Positions 50,025-62,054 of a stretch of 64,000 nt of DNA are shown in pieces (within the stretch, counting starts at the first letter, position 1; each line of letters starts with the position of its first letter). The DNA is from Kryptolebias marmoratus (lineage: Eukaryota; Chordata; Actinopteri; Cyprinodontiformes; Rivulidae): contig NC_051435.1 of NCBI RefSeq assembly GCF_001649575.2, forward strand, positions 11,255,896 through 11,319,895, read 5' to 3'. The notes beneath the pieces are model-generated. The model did not search any database and was not told where the DNA came from. It was given only the letters and a program-made list of their open reading frames with translations. Position numbers and translations under genes: made by a program.

Positions 50025-50052
<28 letters not shown>
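50025..50052. repeat. (TG)n microsatellite
   Basis: Fourteen TG units, between cers6 and nostrin. Confidence 0.9.
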
Positions 50053-50056
<4 letters not shown>

Positions 50057-50311
50057 CATCAGATATGGCTCGATGCTGTATTCCTTACTGAATCATTTTG
50101 TTAGGTATTATGATACATTTCTGGTGATCATTAAATTAAAGGCAATTTGTCCTCTAATGAGGTAGATGAGTTGTTTGGATACTTCAATTAAAAAAAAAGA
50201 TGACAGCAGATTTGTTTGTGTGTGTTGAATTTGTGGAAAAGAAAGAGGGTTGTGCTGGTTGCTTAAAAAGCTCTTTGTCACCTGCTGTTGAAGCCAGGGT
50301 AATAATCTTTT

Positions 50312-50315
<4 letters not shown>

Positions 50316-50368
<53 letters not shown>
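50316..50368. repeat. (TG)n microsatellite
   Basis: About 26 perfect TG units, directly abutting the start of dispersed repeat copy B2. Confidence 0.95.
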
Positions 50369-50369
<1 letters not shown>

Positions 50370-50375
50370 GTCTGT

Positions 50376-50640
50376 CTGTGACCAAAATATCTCACGAACC
50401 ACTGGATAAATTTTAATGAAACTCTCAGAAAGTAATCATTAGGTGTCCATGTCCAACTGATAAACATTTGGAGTCATCTCGATTTAAGATGGCTGCCACA
50501 GCCAACTGACCTTAAAATAAAAACAAACATAACAATGGCTAAAACTCAGCCAATTTCACAGCCATTCAGCTAAAACCTGGTGTGTTTGTAGCTGACAGTC
50601 ATTCCCAACATGTATTCTAAGCGTTCCCAGATTGTGCAAG
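50376..50640 (-). repeat. Dispersed repeat family copy B2 (inverted)
   Basis: It begins gaccaaaatatctcacgaac and continues through the shared block gaaactctcagaaagtaatc. Same family as A1-A3 and B1. Confidence 0.6.
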
Positions 50641-50684
50641 ATTTTACTTTAAAACTGCTGTTAATCATTTGGATTAACAGCAGT

Positions 50685-50860
50685 CTTTTAACAAAATAAC
50701 TCATGAACCACTGAACGGATTAAAAAGAAACTTTCAGAAAGTAATCATTGGCTGCACAGCTACAATTGATTGAATTTCGGAGTCAAACCACAGTCGACTA
50801 ACCTTACAGAATACAAAATTGGCTATAATTCAGTCGATCACACATTTACAAATGAGTTAT
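50685..50860 (-). repeat. Dispersed repeat family copy B3 (inverted, partial)
   Basis: It repeats the start of B2 (ataactcatgaaccactgaac and gaaactttcagaaagtaatc), so B2 and B3 form a head-to-tail pair about 310 bp apart. Confidence 0.55.
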
Positions 50861-51205
50861 GTTTTATATCCCTGTGAAGAATGGTGGGTTAATAAGCAGC
50901 CTGAAGTTGCTTCTCTCTGTTTTAACTCAACAAAGCGACTTAAGATCGTTCTGATTATTGACTGGCTGAATACACAGACTTTTTTTGTGCCTTTATCATT
51001 CCCTCCCATTGTTGTAAACTGACTTGACATCCACCTTCAGTTTACATTTGAGGGTGTTTTTGTTTGGTTTTTTTTTTCCTGTTAGTGGAATTTTCCTTTT
51101 GTATTGCTTGCCAACAAGAGCTCAGGTGATTTCCGCATGAGAGACTTTGGGAGGAGAACGGTCAAAGTTCCAGGTTCAAAGTCCATAAACAGCCGAAGCC
51201 GTAGG

Positions 51206-54200
51206 ATGAAGGACCCAAGCAGCACCTGCTCTGTGAGTATACTTTTCTTTAAGACAAAAAACATTACATACAGGCAGTGATAAGTTTAAAATACAGGGTA
51301 GTAAGACAAAACTGAAATGTGAGTTTTTGTTAGATCACACAGCTAACTAATGTTTGGAGCAAAGTTGTTTTAGATAACTTATTCCCTGGTGACTTGTCTT
51401 TCAGTACAACCAACTTTATCAAAATTTAAAACAATATTCCAAAAATGGGGACTACTTCTTCAAAGAACTCATTACAGTTTTTCAGCAAAGGTAAGTTTTG
51501 TACCTTTTTAGCTTTAGAGAATATTTAGTGACAGCAGAGTTTCCTTTTCTGAGGCGATGATCCTCTTTCACTCCGATCTTTTCCGGTTTCAGAGCTGAGC
51601 TGGAACTCTCGTACTCCAAAGGCCTGCAAAAATTGGCGGGCAAATTGATCAGAGCCTGTCAAGGAATGTCGAGAAAGTAAGAGAGACAACGGTGTTGAAT
51701 TTTTAATTAGCTCTGCCTCCTCTGTGCTTTGTGTTTAACATGACCTCTCCCCCGAGGACAGAGTGCCACGTGGTGCACAGCGATAGTGGTGTTATGGGAA
51801 ATAGCATGCGCCCAGCGAGTTAGATGTGATCAAAACACAAGCAGGTGTCAGGCTAATGAGCCCACAGCTTTAACCTTTTCATCCTGGCTCCCCTCTCAGT
51901 TCCACCTACAGGGCCTGGTGTCATGTGTCAGACGAGATGTACTCCAGAGCAGATGCCCACAGGTACTTTTCAGCCTAAATTCACCTTAGAACCAAGCCTG
52001 TGGACACATTCAATGCTGGAAAGAATTAGAGTTGAAATATGAATAATGCTCTCATTTCAGAACATTAGGAAATGCGTTTAACCAAGAGGCCATCTTAGAA
52101 ATACGACAAGTTTTAGACGAGCACAGCAGGAGGAAGAGGCCAGTATGTGCTTTGTTCTTTTTCTTCATATTTAGGTATATTTGATTGTGTAGAATATAAA
52201 CAAAAACAGAATGCAATGATTTGCAAATCTCTATTTTAAGATTTCTGCAATCCTCTATGTCTATTGATAGCTTGACAGTGCCGTCGAAAGAAACGGAAAG
52301 CTTTTCACTGCCAACTGGAATGAGCAGCTTAAGGTAGGAAACCTGCCTTTGACTAAAAAAAGGAAATATTTGCAGAGATAAGAATTAGCTGCAGACAATA
52401 TGGTCACTGTTACGAAACTCTTCATGATGTCAGCCGAGGTGTCAGGTAAGAGATAGATGACAATTTTGAAAGCTAAAATCTCAAATAAGACAAAATAAAT
52501 TAAATACTACAGCTCACTTGGTCTGGACATTATCAACAATCGGATAGATAGCTTCTTGTTGCTTTTTTTTTAAACTTCCAAAGTAACTATTACCCAGTAT
52601 GCAGCCGTAAACCAGACTATAATAAACACTGACTTATGTTCCCACCATATATTAAATAAATCTGAGCACCTTTTATTCAAAAACTAAGTGAAGACTGACA
52701 GCATCACCTGCTTTCTCAATAAAAGCCTTACAAGACATATTGACAGCTGCTAGCCGACATGAACAAAAATCCATTCCAGTCACCTTTACAGTCAGGGCCT
52801 CGTTGAATTGTTTTATTGTTACATGCATTTTTTGGGTTTTATATAAGCTTTAATAATGCATTATTTTTTGTTGCAGCACGTACAAACAGTTAATGGTCGC
52901 AACACAATTTATAGTTTTATCTACTTTTGATTCACTTATAAAAAAACCTCTGCTACAGTTATTAGTACAGCTGTTATAAGCCTGCCCCTTATGTTCGCAG
53001 CTCCTTTTGAACTTTAATACAAAAGAAATAGATTTAGCCTCCATCACTCGTATACTGAACCCACAAAAAAAAGCTGTGATCATGTAAAAGAAAATGCACA
53101 ATTACCAACAAACACAACAGAAACTTGTATAATGAAGCTCTGAATGCAGTTACTTGGAGCGTATCATTATCAGTTTGTTCCTCTGAGAACATGTTATGTG
53201 ATGTTTGTTTTTTTTCCTGTGCTCTGTAACAGCTAAAAAAGAAGTTGTCTGGGCTAACAAGAGAACACGAGGCCCTATTCAACTACGTTGAGAACAACAA
53301 GCACCTCAGCACTGAAAAGGAAAAGCAAAAGGTACAGAACATCAGAATCAAATTATTTTTATCACCGGATACATGAGCTGTGTCCCAGTTTAGAGGCTGC
53401 ATCCTTTGAAGGCTGCTTTTGAATATATTTTAATATCATATTAATGTTCTTGAAGAGAATCCCCCTTAGAAAAACTGTCACCGTAGGATTGTGTTTTCCT
53501 TGTTTTTGCCTCCAGATGTTAAACAGGTTGACCAAGTCAGCGGAGCAGCAGGCGCGGACGGATGAGGAGTACTTCAACATCAACATGGAGGGTCATCAGA
53601 TGAGACTCAAGTGGGAAAACACGCTGAAGAACTGCTATCAGGTGGAGGAAAAATTATCATTTTGGCTGGTTCTTTTATCAAAAGTGGATTTTTAGTGGCT
53701 GAACAGGACTCATCGCCTCAAGGGAGCAGCATCTATAGAATAAGCTGAAGCAGTTAGAGAAATTTAGCATCTCCCTCCTTGTAGATTCACATGGTCAGCC
53801 CAATCTGTGGGATTTACAGGGAAGGAATTAAAACACTAAAGACCTCCAAACTCTCAATGCAGTCTTTAAACATATCAGGCCCCAATGTTTTCCTCATTTA
53901 CTGCTTTTCCAGATCATACAAGAGCTGGAGAAACAGCGACTTGAAGTCCTGTGCAATATTTTGAGGAGAAATAACCTCCACATTTCCAGCTTTGGCCAAG
54001 CCCTTAAACATGTAAGAAATCCTGCCTTCCGTCCTCCTCACACGGGGCACAGTGACGCTCTCGAACAACAAATCCTCACCTGCGGTCCCTTCTGCTTCTT
54101 CCAGGGCCAAAAACAGATAGAGCAGGCGGTCCAGAGGGTGGATATGGAGGGGGACATAAAAACCCTGGTGGACGAAAACAGTGCTGCAGCTAATGATAAC

Positions 54201-56975
54201 ACCGTGGAGTTTCTGATGACTGATTATTTCGTGAGTCTCTTTTCTTTCTCTTGTTCTGGAAATCTGTCGTATTTTTTGAAGGAAGTCTTTTCTGCAGACA
54301 GATGTAGCCGCTCTGCCCCTTCAAAGAGAAATCCTCTCTTCTCTGCAGGAGTCTTGTTTTAACTGAAGCAAACTGTACTTATTTTTATGAACAGTCCTGC
54401 CAATCTGGAACTGTGGCTCTACTGTATTCTTTCTTTAAATAGTATAGCATAAATTCAATTTAGGAACTAATTATTTGATACCCAATTAGAACCTCAATTC
54501 TGAAAAAGCAGGGGAAGGTGCCATCCTCTAAAAAGTTATTATTATACCCAGTCTCTTACTGACCTGTAGCCAATTAACCTAATTAGAAAATGCTCTTCCA
54601 GCTTCTTTGTATTCATACCTTTACAGATTTTTGATGCCCCCGGCCTCACTTCTTTGAGATGTGTTGCTGCCATCAAATTCAAAATGACCTTACATGGTCA
54701 GCCCAATCTGTAGGCAGATTGATGATAGACAATTTTTTAGTTTAAACATTTGACATGTTTACTATGTTCACTTGTGAATAAAATGTGGGTTTATAAAATT
54801 TGCAAATCACTGCATTCTGTTGTTATTGACATTTTACACAATGCACCAGCATCTTCAAAACTGGAGCTGTGGATGTAAATATAATAGTCCCTTCAGTGCA
54901 ATTTTCTACATTTTGCAAAAAAGCACAGGAAAAAAAAATAAAATAAAATTCTCACTTTAACACGCTCACAGTCGCTGGTTTATTCTTCTGCAAGGCCACG
55001 GCAGGCATTTTCATGCAATCCTTTGTTGGTGGTTTTTCAGGAAGAAGACAGCAAATCACTGATGAGCAAAGACAGACGGAGAGACGCAATCAAGCTCAAA
55101 CTCAAGCGTCTTGAGGACAGCATCGCAAAAACCAAAAAAGACCGTGAAGGCGAGATTCTTTTTAAAAAATTCATTATGTACTCAAGTAACAGCGTCCATT
55201 TTTCATACTTACGTTTGAGTGTTGCTGCAGGAATAGAAAAACTGCTGAAAACCTACTCTGAAAATCCATCTTTTTCAAACCAGAAGAACCTGGAGGACAC
55301 TGAAGAGCTGCACGACGAGGTAAATAACGGACCGATGGATGGCTGCTTTATATTAGTCGTGAATTAGATTTTCTCAAGCGTTCGCTAATGTTGTTTTGTT
55401 ACCTTAGTGCACTCTAAAGCTGGCTCTTTTTGAGGCCACTCAGCACAAACTCTCCTTGTCGCTTTCTGAATGTGAAGGGAAGACCAAGTCATTTCAACAA
55501 GTCAGTGGCAGCATTTTGAAATGGAAAGACAAGGTAAGATTCATGGAAGATAAATTATCTTTATGTTGCATTAATGCTATATTGTGCAGAAGCCTATGCC
55601 AGGCAAATGTATAATAATTGACAAAAGAACTAGGCTTGCTTTGCATGTTTGGATGGGTGAGTGAATACTTTTGGCAATATAGTCTATATCAGGACTACTG
55701 TCAAATGTGAAACTTTCTCTAATCTGATTTTAAAATAGCCACAATCTTACACAAGACTATTTATTGTAAGTACAAATGTAGATCTATTGGCAGTGGAGTC
55801 TTTTTGTATGCTGCATAATTTGATCAAGTCTGCAGTTGTAGAACTTCGTCTTAAAGTGGGAACAGCATGGTTTCCAATTACTGCTGCTTGTGCAATGGTT
55901 TGACAGAAAAAAACAGTGTTTGAAGGGCTTAAAATAACTGGCTTTTTCACTTGATTGCCGACTCTTTTTTTTTTCAGAAGTACATTCTGTTTCTGAAATA
56001 ATTAATGATTTATCTGAACAAAAGAAATCCCAGAGGAAAATAATGGGGCAGCATGTTCACAACTAGAGCCTTAAAGAAATCCACCAGAGTGAGGAATGCT
56101 GAAAACGTCTCTTAGAGAAAATCTTTAATCTGCTGCAGCAACCATGTGCAGTTTTCTCAAAGTGGAGCTTCTTAAGCCTCCAGAAAAATTAAAAGAAACC
56201 CTCAAAAAGCCTGACGTACTTCAGAACAATTAACCGAAAAACAAGTAATTGTTTTAAGTCTAATCCCTTCTTCGATCCCATGAAGAATTACATTTCTGTC
56301 TATTTTCTTCCCTCCCAATTCAAAATAATGTAGACCAAACCACTTTTTCCCTCTAAGGACTGCGAGCACAGCGTCGTTCAGCTGACTCGCCCGGTCAAAC
56401 TGAGGAGGACGCCGTTCAGATCCCGGCAGTCACTGAGAGCTTCCATCATCTACAAAGGACCGGTTCAGATTCAAACACAGCCATCTGTGGAGCCAAAACC
56501 AACAGCCACTGACCCGATCCCGACCGAGGAAAAGGTGGAGAGCGGCGGCGACAAGAACGAAGCTCCGTCTGACGCCAACGACAAGGGACAAGGTAAATTA
56601 TTCAGCATCAGAGCATTTATTTCTAACGACATCTGGACATGCTACGTGAAATTAAAGCTGTAAATGTTCGTCAGATAAAACAGAGGGGCTGGACAGTGTA
56701 GGAAAATGCAAGGCTCTGTACAGTTTCACACCTGAGCACGAAGACGAACTGGCTTTGGAAGAAGGTAAGTGCCGAATCTAAAGCAGCTCATCCGAGTGAA
56801 GACTGGTGTCTTAACTGATGAAGTCAACTGCTTCACAGGCAATCTTCTGGACATTTGTACCAAGGGAGAGAACGGCTGGTGGTTTGGCATGCTGAATGGG
56901 CGGAAAGGTCATTTCCCATCAGCCTACGTTGAGGAGCTACCAGTGCTAAGCCAAATCAAATCATCTGATGCCTGA
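51206..56975 (+). CDS. nostrin: Nostrin, nitric oxide synthase trafficking protein (16 coding exons)
   Basis: Exons: 51206-51232, 51405-51490, 51593-51676, 51900-51962, 52061-52142, 52271-52333, 53233-53331, 53516-53641, 53913-54011, 54105-54230, 55041-55149, 55231-55319, 55408-55533, 56358-56592, 56675-56764, 56839-56975. The product is 546 residues (human 506). Nostrin is an F-BAR/SH3 adaptor at the plasma membrane that binds eNOS and recruits dynamin and N-WASP for endocytosis. Seen: a basic helical F-BAR region (about 1-260) with the family blocks SKGLQKLAGKL, NWNEQLK and MRLKWENTLKNCYQ; a charged coiled-coil region (about 285-390); a basic/proline-rich linker; and a C-terminal SH3 domain (485-540) with ALYSF, EDELALEEG, WW at 515-516 and SAYVEELP. 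The start at 51206 aligns with the human start and has A at -3. An in-frame ATG at 51137 has a weaker context. One junction uses GC-AG. Confidence 0.94.
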
Positions 56976-57211
56976 ATGACCGGACTGATAAAGGGCAAAA
57001 AACACACAACAGCACGGCTCCATTGAATTATACATTCAGCTGTACCAAATATTAAACATCTAACATCCAAGCTAACACAACTGTCTGTTGCAATTATCTA
57101 CAATGTTTAGGCCAAAACATATTCTGAGTATTTATAATGCATTTCAGCTCAAACGCTGACATTTTAACAGATGTGTTAAAACATGAATACGTCTGGAAAA
57201 AAATTATGATC

Positions 57212-57217
57212 TTTATT
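57212..57217 (-). terminator. spc25: Possible spc25 poly(A) signal (AATAAA on the minus strand)
   Basis: TTTATT on the plus strand, about 275 bp beyond the spc25 stop. Other AT-rich hexamers nearby could serve instead. Confidence 0.4.
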
Positions 57218-57233
57218 TTTTTGTGAAATGAGC

Positions 57234-57239
57234 AATAAA
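57234..57239 (+). terminator. nostrin: Probable nostrin poly(A) signal AATAAA
   Basis: It is the first good plus-strand AATAAA after the stop codon, 259 bp downstream. It lies 17 bp beyond the minus-strand candidate for spc25 (57212-57217), so the two 3' UTRs are expected to overlap. Confidence 0.55.
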
Positions 57240-57490
57240 ATAAAATAAACAAAAAGTGTTTACACATGAATGAGTCTTTCAGGTTATTAACTGGGTTACA
57301 CATAAAACAAACAATAAATCCCTGCTACAACTTAGTCTGAATAAAACTAAAGTCCGGGGTTTAAAATGGTAAAATATACACAATAAGACATAACTCCTGC
57401 TATAAGTGCATACAGATGAATTTTGTAGTCCTCTTCGCCTTCAGTCACGGTGAAAACACCCCAGCAGGTTTTTACAGGAAGTGTCCGAGC

Positions 57491-60400
57491 TCAGCAGCGT
57501 GCCTTAGAGATAAACTCCTTCCTGACATTTGCCAGGAATGCTGGTAAATTATTGGTCTCCTGAAGCCGGCTTTCCAAGACTGGCAGACAGTCAAGCACTG
57601 GGTCACTGGACACAACTGGAAAAAAAATATATAAAGAGAACATATTTATCCTGGTTGTTGCAAATCAACCAATACACCAAACAACATATATACACACACG
57701 TGCTATATCTGGGTTTGTTACTTCATTTTGTCAAATACATTTATGATTTTAATCACTATGAGTGCTTTTTTGAGAGTTTTTTATGCTTAAAACTTACCAC
57801 AAAAGTGTTTTCATTTAATACAAATATGTGTGTGACTTACTCTGATAGGATCCGTTTTCTTTAATCCCCATTGTGATGACGTAAGCGTTGTTCTGATCAG
57901 AAGGGTTGATGTTTCGGAAGACAAACTGCAACTTTTCACCTTAAAAAGCAAACAAACAAAGAAACAAACCAGTTCTGTAACTTGTATAAATCCTGTTTGG
58001 ATCTGCTGAGCTGAGAACCACAGGCCCGTTTCAGAAACAAAAAGGTTTTATGAACTCATTTCAGCAGTTAAACAGAGCTCTGTCGTGTCTGAATACGTCC
58101 GCCAACCAGGAGCCTCTCACTGCGAGCGAAAAGAAAAGAAAAGTGATCATCAATGGATCTAATTCTGTACTTCTCCATGGCAACAGGTAAATACTGAGCC
58201 GAGCCTCTATTTTAATCGAGTCAGGGCAGAGAGAAAGTGTTCACATTGAAATGATTGTTTTCTGATTTCAGTTTTTTAGCCACATTTAAGCAGCTGAAAC
58301 TCGATGCCAACTCATTTCTGCTGGAGGTTGAAAACGGAATCAAGCAGAAACATCGACTTGCCTACAGCTCCAGCTGCAACCACGTACTGTGACAAATTCA
58401 GACGATTTGGGTGATTTGCCGTTGAAAGTCTGGCCAAGTTATCAAAGAAGTGGCTTTTACTGCAAGCTCAGCATACGCAAGATGAATACTAAACTCATAA
58501 ACTCCTCCAGGAGATCGGTATTGGTTTTCCAAAAGTGGTGTAGTGTTCAACAGATGTTCAGTAAGGTGTACAAACTTTAAACCACCCAGTTTTTTTTTTT
58601 TAATAAACTGCTTCCAACGAGCCAGAATTTTTTATAATATTTAAATCATGTCTTTAAGAAACAGGAAATAAATTGAGCAAAAACCTGAGACAGAACCCAA
58701 AAGATACATCCTCTGACTGTATGATGAGTTTTCACCTTATAGCTCTTTGAGAATAACCTTGTTGGAGCTAAAATAATAGTTCATATGTCCAACTTTGTTA
58801 TCTTTGGTATTTCTTATAGATTCAACTACAAAATTGGGAACAAAATGTGTTTTTCTGACAGGCTGCTGGTACCAAAGTCCCTTAAGGTTCAATTTAAAAT
58901 TAGTCATTTGCCAAGTTGTCTGTTTTGTGTTGGCAACTCAACTCGATCCTTGAGTTTAGGAGACTTTTTATAGCTATAAATGTCCCATAGATCAGAGTCA
59001 AGTGTCTTAAACACAAGACAAGTGATTGCTCAAGGTAAAAGTCTACTTTCCGATTTCCTGGAAAAATGTATAAAGAAATGATGGATGACTCAACCCATTT
59101 GCACAATACTGTACCTAGAATTTTTGATCAGTCAGACCGATTACAACATTTTACGAATAAAAAAACATGAGACAGCATGTCAAATGTTTCCTTGAGAGAC
59201 AGGAGGACAAAGAGTTTGCAGAAGAAAACCTGTCAGAGAACAGGTTACATTCACTGCAGGAGCTGACGACAGGTCCAATGATTTCTAATTCTGTAAGGGG
59301 AATTATTTCTTTATTTCAAGTTAAACTCAGTTTACACTAAAGCTGCATTCTGAGACAAAACTAGAGTCATAACTACTGTTGTGTGTTTCACAAAGAAGTG
59401 GCGGTCTGTGATAAACTGCTTGAATTACAGCAAGCTATTTCCATGTCCATAATTTTTGTTTTGCTTTTGGGACAATTAAAGCCAGAAAATACTGACATTT
59501 AAATGCATTTCTTATCAGAGTGAACTGTCTCTGGCTTCAAACCAGAAAAACATTTGAGCTTCACAGTGCAGACTCAGTCTTTTACAAATAAACATATATC
59601 TGTCCGGCTTACTTTTGACCAGCTGTGTCTTGTCAATGACCGTTCGTATCTCCAATGCCAAGTGATCCTGAAACACCAGTCTGGCTTTCTGGAGATTCTG
59701 CAGCTTGTTTTTGTTCACTTTGTTTTGAGACTCGATTACTGAAAAGAAACAATGACAAACAGCACTACATGCTACACTTCCAGTTTACTTCTGTGATAAA
59801 TTCTTTATTTAAATGAAGAACATTGTCTTACAAGCTTTTCTCCTGGTTTGATCTTCTGTGAGCTTCTCAATTTTCTGGATAACGTCCTCTTTCTGCATCT
59901 CCTTCTCCTGAACCTCAGACATCACCTCGGATATGGCACGCTGTTTCTCCTTCAATGATTTACTTTTTTGTTCCAGGTCTGCAGAATACAAAAAAGTTTA
60001 AAAGTTTATATTAGCTTTAAAATTCAATTAACCAGGCTGCATTTTAACCACTGTCTTCTTCTCCTTAAAGAGTTCAAACAAAAGCTGAAACAGGATTTAT
60101 TAACTTGTTCTGTAAAGGTGATTAATACAAACAATATCTGTATGAGACAGAAAGTAAGTACAGTACAAACGTAATGCTTTGTTGGAGATACTTACCTTTT
60201 TTGAATTCCTGTATTGTCTCAAAAAGCCTCTCATCATCCATACATTTCTTCAAACACGCATCTTAAAAGGCAAAAAAGGTCAATTAGGATTAAATGTAAA
60301 AATACCAAATGCAAATGTCATATTACATGCCATAACAACACTCGTTGTGTTCATATTTATTCTCTGCTCCTTAAGACTGTATTCATCATTAAATTTATTT

Positions 60401-61065
60401 TATTTTACAAATAACTAAAATGAAAGAAAACTATGTTTACGTTCAACTTTTTCAGAGCCTTGTTGTCCTTCCCCACAGTCATGTTGACTCGGGTTTGGTA
60501 AAGTTGATCTGTTTTAATCTAGTCACGATTCACTCTGATTAAAGATCTGTCTTCATAGTCTGCTTTTAAAGCTGAGAATAAAATCAGATCAAAAGTTGTG
60601 GTTTTAAAAACGATGTCAAGGAGGCGGGATGCATAAACACAGTTTTATTTCACATAAAACAACAGTTTTTCACAAATGTCCAGGAAGGTGTACTGAATGA
60701 CAGCTGAGTTGATATTTGTCATTAAAAGGAGACACACACCTCTTTTAAATAGATTTACTGCTTAATGCTCATATTCCTCACTTGTAAGTTTTATAGGATT
60801 AAAGCATCTGGGTAAACACATAACATGTTTTGACTAACTGCAATTTTGAAATTCACATCTATTTCAAATTGCATTCAAAACATTTAATGAAATATGAAGA
60901 ACATCAAAACAACTTACCAAGTGCTGTCTTCACAAACTGTCTGTGGGACTGGGACTGCTCTGTAGTTGTGTCAATTATGTCCGAATATATTTTAAGGTGT
61001 TTATTGTGGATCTCCTCCATCGCACTGGTGAACCTGTCACTCATGTTTGGGTCTGTGATGGACAT
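57491..61065 (-). CDS. spc25: Kinetochore protein Spc25 (6 coding exons)
   Basis: Coding exons (minus strand): 60918-61065 (exon runs to 61085), 60196-60261, 59832-59978, 59613-59738, 57841-57939, 57491-57615. Phases agree; the product is 236 residues (human 224). Spc25 is one of four subunits of the NDC80 complex; with Spc24 it anchors the complex to the inner kinetochore while Ndc80/Nuf2 hold microtubules. Seen: a long charged heptad-rich coiled coil (about 40-150; e.g. DLEQKSKSLKEKQRAISEV and IQKIEKLTEDQTRRK), then a compact C-terminal domain including LQFVFRNINPSDQNNAYVIT, the RWD-like fold that pairs with Spc24. The start at 61065 lies 20 nt into its exon and is the first ATG of that exon. 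A non-coding exon is predicted at 61928 and above. Identity is supported by position next to nostrin as well as by sequence. Confidence 0.92.
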
Positions 61066-61678
61066 CGTGACGTTCTGGTATCGAGCTGTGATACAAAAGA
61101 AGAAGAAAGAAAGAAAACAGCCCAATGTATAAATTTAGCTCAACAAGCATACACCGTGTTTATACTAAATACTTTACATGCTTTTAGTTGTAGTTCTTAG
61201 TAGCAATACCAGTCATGTTTAACGACAAGTTTTGGGGATAATAAAGAGGAACTTGGCTGTAATATAAGACAATGTCCATCCCCAGATAATTTGAGACATT
61301 GTATTGTCCTAAATCGATAACAACTCCAGACGATTGAGTATTATAAGCCAATTAGAAAAGGTGGAGCATGACAAGAGGTTTAGTTTCATTTAATCATTTC
61401 AAACCACGTAAGATCATAACTTTCTCTTCAGATAATAAGCAGCTTAAAGCCTCCCAAGAAACAAACTGAATTTTGTTGTCATAATTATTTTGTTACAAGT
61501 CAAAACATAAGAAACCCATGTCAAAACAAATGAGTGACAAACAAGCAGCCAGTGATAAAAGTCCGGAAAAACAACCTCTGAAAGTCAACTCATTCTTTAA
61601 CTATTATTGTTTTCTCCGACATTTGAGCAGCTTTATGGACAGCCCTAAATCTTAACTAGGAAGGTAAAAGCTAAATGA

Positions 61679-61698
61679 TATATATATATATATATATT
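61679..61698. repeat. (TA)n short tract in spc25 intron 1
   Basis: About ten TA units. Confidence 0.85.
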
Positions 61699-61927
61699 CA
61701 TTAACAAATATGCATCCAGATTTACACTTCGGGGATTAAAATCTGTTTTGAGTACGTTAATTTAGTGTTAATTTGCTTTGTTTAATTCGGCTAACAGCTT
61801 CCGAGACAAACTTTAGCATTAGCATGTTTGCGCTAATGCTAACTAAGTTAGCCGTAAATTTACCTTTCCTTCGCCACAAATTACAATCACAATTATTAGT
61901 TTGTCTAGACTTCAGTTAGTTACTCAC

Positions 61928-62035
61928 GTGTTTTGGAGTAAAGGTAAGAGAAATGCTCCTTTTGATTTATATCTCACTTCAAAAACCAGAGGTTACTTTT
62001 TTAAAATTCGCGGTTTGCACAAAGAGGGCGGTAAC
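61928..62035 (-). promoter_or_regulatory. spc25: spc25 5' UTR exon and core promoter region
   Basis: On the minus strand a good donor (gtgagt, 61927-61922) ends a non-coding exon at 61928. Just upstream are TTTGAA at 61978-61983, a match to the CHR element of cell-cycle genes, an E2F/CDE-like ttcgcgg core at 62007-62013 and a GGGCGG box at 62026-62031. Spc25 is a G2/M-type gene in other vertebrates, so CHR control is plausible. The transcription start is not known. Confidence 0.45.
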
Positions 62036-62054
62036 TGGATTCGGAAATGACGTT

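Larger units (their letters stand above)
49348..51205. other. cers6 3' UTR and cers6-nostrin intergenic DNA
   Basis: Holds three GT-rich microsatellites (49410-49440, 50025-50052, 50316-50368) and two inverted dispersed-repeat copies (50376-50640, 50685-50860). ATTAAA-type hexamers near 49638 and 50129 are possible cers6 poly(A) signals. No gene was recognised. Confidence 0.6.

Noticed and set aside
50108..50467. Frames coding poly-HT or poly-CV stretches
   Set aside because: Translation of a (TG)n microsatellite, not a protein.
53961..54362. 133-residue frame that looks like one nostrin exon
   Set aside because: Homology and splice sites show two exons (to 54011 and from 54105) with a stop-free intron between, and read-through past the donor at 54231.
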